Assembly: GCA_029287305.1 (NCBI GenBank)
Contig: JARFRJ010000464.1
Location: forward strand, 1 to 6,392
From: Hyphomonas sp.
GTDB lineage: Bacteria > Pseudomonadota > Alphaproteobacteria > Caulobacterales > Hyphomonadaceae
Reading direction: 5' to 3'
DNA length: 6,392 nucleotides
In this document: positions 6,106 through 6,392 of the stretch, one piece after another
How positions within the stretch are numbered: the first letter of the stretch is position 1
Layout: every line of letters begins with the position of its first letter
Translations under genes and position numbers: made by a program
The notes under the pieces: model-generated
Database searches by the model: none
The model's input: only the letters and a program-made list of their open reading frames with translations
What the model was told of the DNA's origin: nothing

Positions 6106-6392
6106 ATGGTACAGCTCACACTTCCCAAAGGGTCTGCCCCCAAAAAGGGTAAAATCTGGCCAAAGCCAGAGGCCGACAATGATAAACATATCAAAACCTT
6201 TAAAATCTACCGCTATAATCCAGAAGCTGACGGTCCCCCGCGCTGGGATACATATTATGTCGACACGCGCAAATGTGGGCCTATGGTGCTGGATGTTCTG
6301 ATCTATATTAAAAACCATATTGATCCGACCCTCGCCTTTCGCCGCTCCTGCCGGGAAGGGGTTTGCGGCTCCTGTGCGATGAATATTGGCGG
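6106..6392 (+). CDS. sdhB: Succinate dehydrogenase iron-sulfur subunit, N-terminal part (3' end beyond window)
   Basis: SdhB carries electrons from the flavoprotein SdhA to the membrane anchor SdhCD in respiratory complex II, linking the TCA cycle to the quinone pool on the inner face of the membrane. The 95 complete codons visible cover most of the ferredoxin-like domain. KIYRYNPE at 33-40 is the typical opening strand, LDVLIYIKN at 62-70 follows, and [15 protein letters not shown] at 81-95 supplies the first cysteines of the [2Fe-2S] cluster (C82, C87, C90). The [3Fe-4S] and [4Fe-4S] domain is outside the window. The ATG at 6106 is preceded by AAGG at 6096-6099 with 6-base spacing. The usual upstream neighbour sdhA is missing; the gene diverges from kdsB and so appears to have its own promoter. 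Confidence 0.97.
   Translation, partial: MVQLTLPKGSAPKKGKIWPKPEADNDKHIKTFKIYRYNPEADGPPRWDTYYVDTRKCGPMVLDVLIYIKNHIDPTLAFRRSCREGVCGSCAMNIG

Noticed and set aside
1..6392. Mobile element, phage, CRISPR or defence genes
   Set aside because: No transposase, integrase, terminal repeats, repeat-spacer array or defence domains are seen; the genes are ordinary chromosomal ones.

Overview
The window looks like chromosomal DNA from an alphaproteobacterium. Base composition is fairly balanced and genes are tightly packed. The HrcA, SdhB and KdsB-type proteins and the quinone oxidoreductase all have an alphaproteobacterial look. A marine lineage related to Hyphomonadaceae or Rhodobacterales is a guess from protein style, not a demonstrated placement. 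No tRNA, rRNA, insertion sequence, integrase or CRISPR array is visible.

Layout, left to right. (1) 1-321, minus: the N-terminal part of hrcA, the heat-shock repressor, running off the left edge. (2) 423-1604, minus: a membrane-anchored diguanylate cyclase with a periplasmic PilJ/NarX-like sensor and an intact GGEEF active site and RxxD inhibitory site. (3) 1605-1849: a divergent intergenic region with a 20-bp dyad and a 10-bp direct repeat. (4) 1850-3283, plus: a complete NAD(P)-dependent aldehyde dehydrogenase, followed by a strong intrinsic terminator at 3358-3386. (5) 3464-4459, minus: a zinc-free NADPH:quinone oxidoreductase-like enzyme, convergent with the dehydrogenase. (6) 4564-5184 and 5174-5953, minus: a histidine-phosphatase-fold protein and a CMP-Kdo synthetase (kdsB type) overlapping by 11 bp, so probably translationally coupled with kdsB first. 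(7) 6106-6392, plus: the start of sdhB, divergent from kdsB and cut by the right edge. All gaps between genes are shorter than 300 bases.

The genes do not form one pathway. They cover stress regulation (hrcA), c-di-GMP signalling, aldehyde oxidation and redox chemistry, surface-sugar activation (kdsB plus phosphatase) and the TCA cycle/respiratory chain (sdhB). The only convincing operon is kdsB-phosphatase, possibly reading on into the oxidoreductase gene. I found no clear novel system. The most unusual points are the phosphatase with Asn where the second catalytic His is expected, its coupling to a kdsB that has QGDAP instead of QGDEP, and sdhB standing apart from sdhCDA behind its own promoter with a palindrome on the -10 box.
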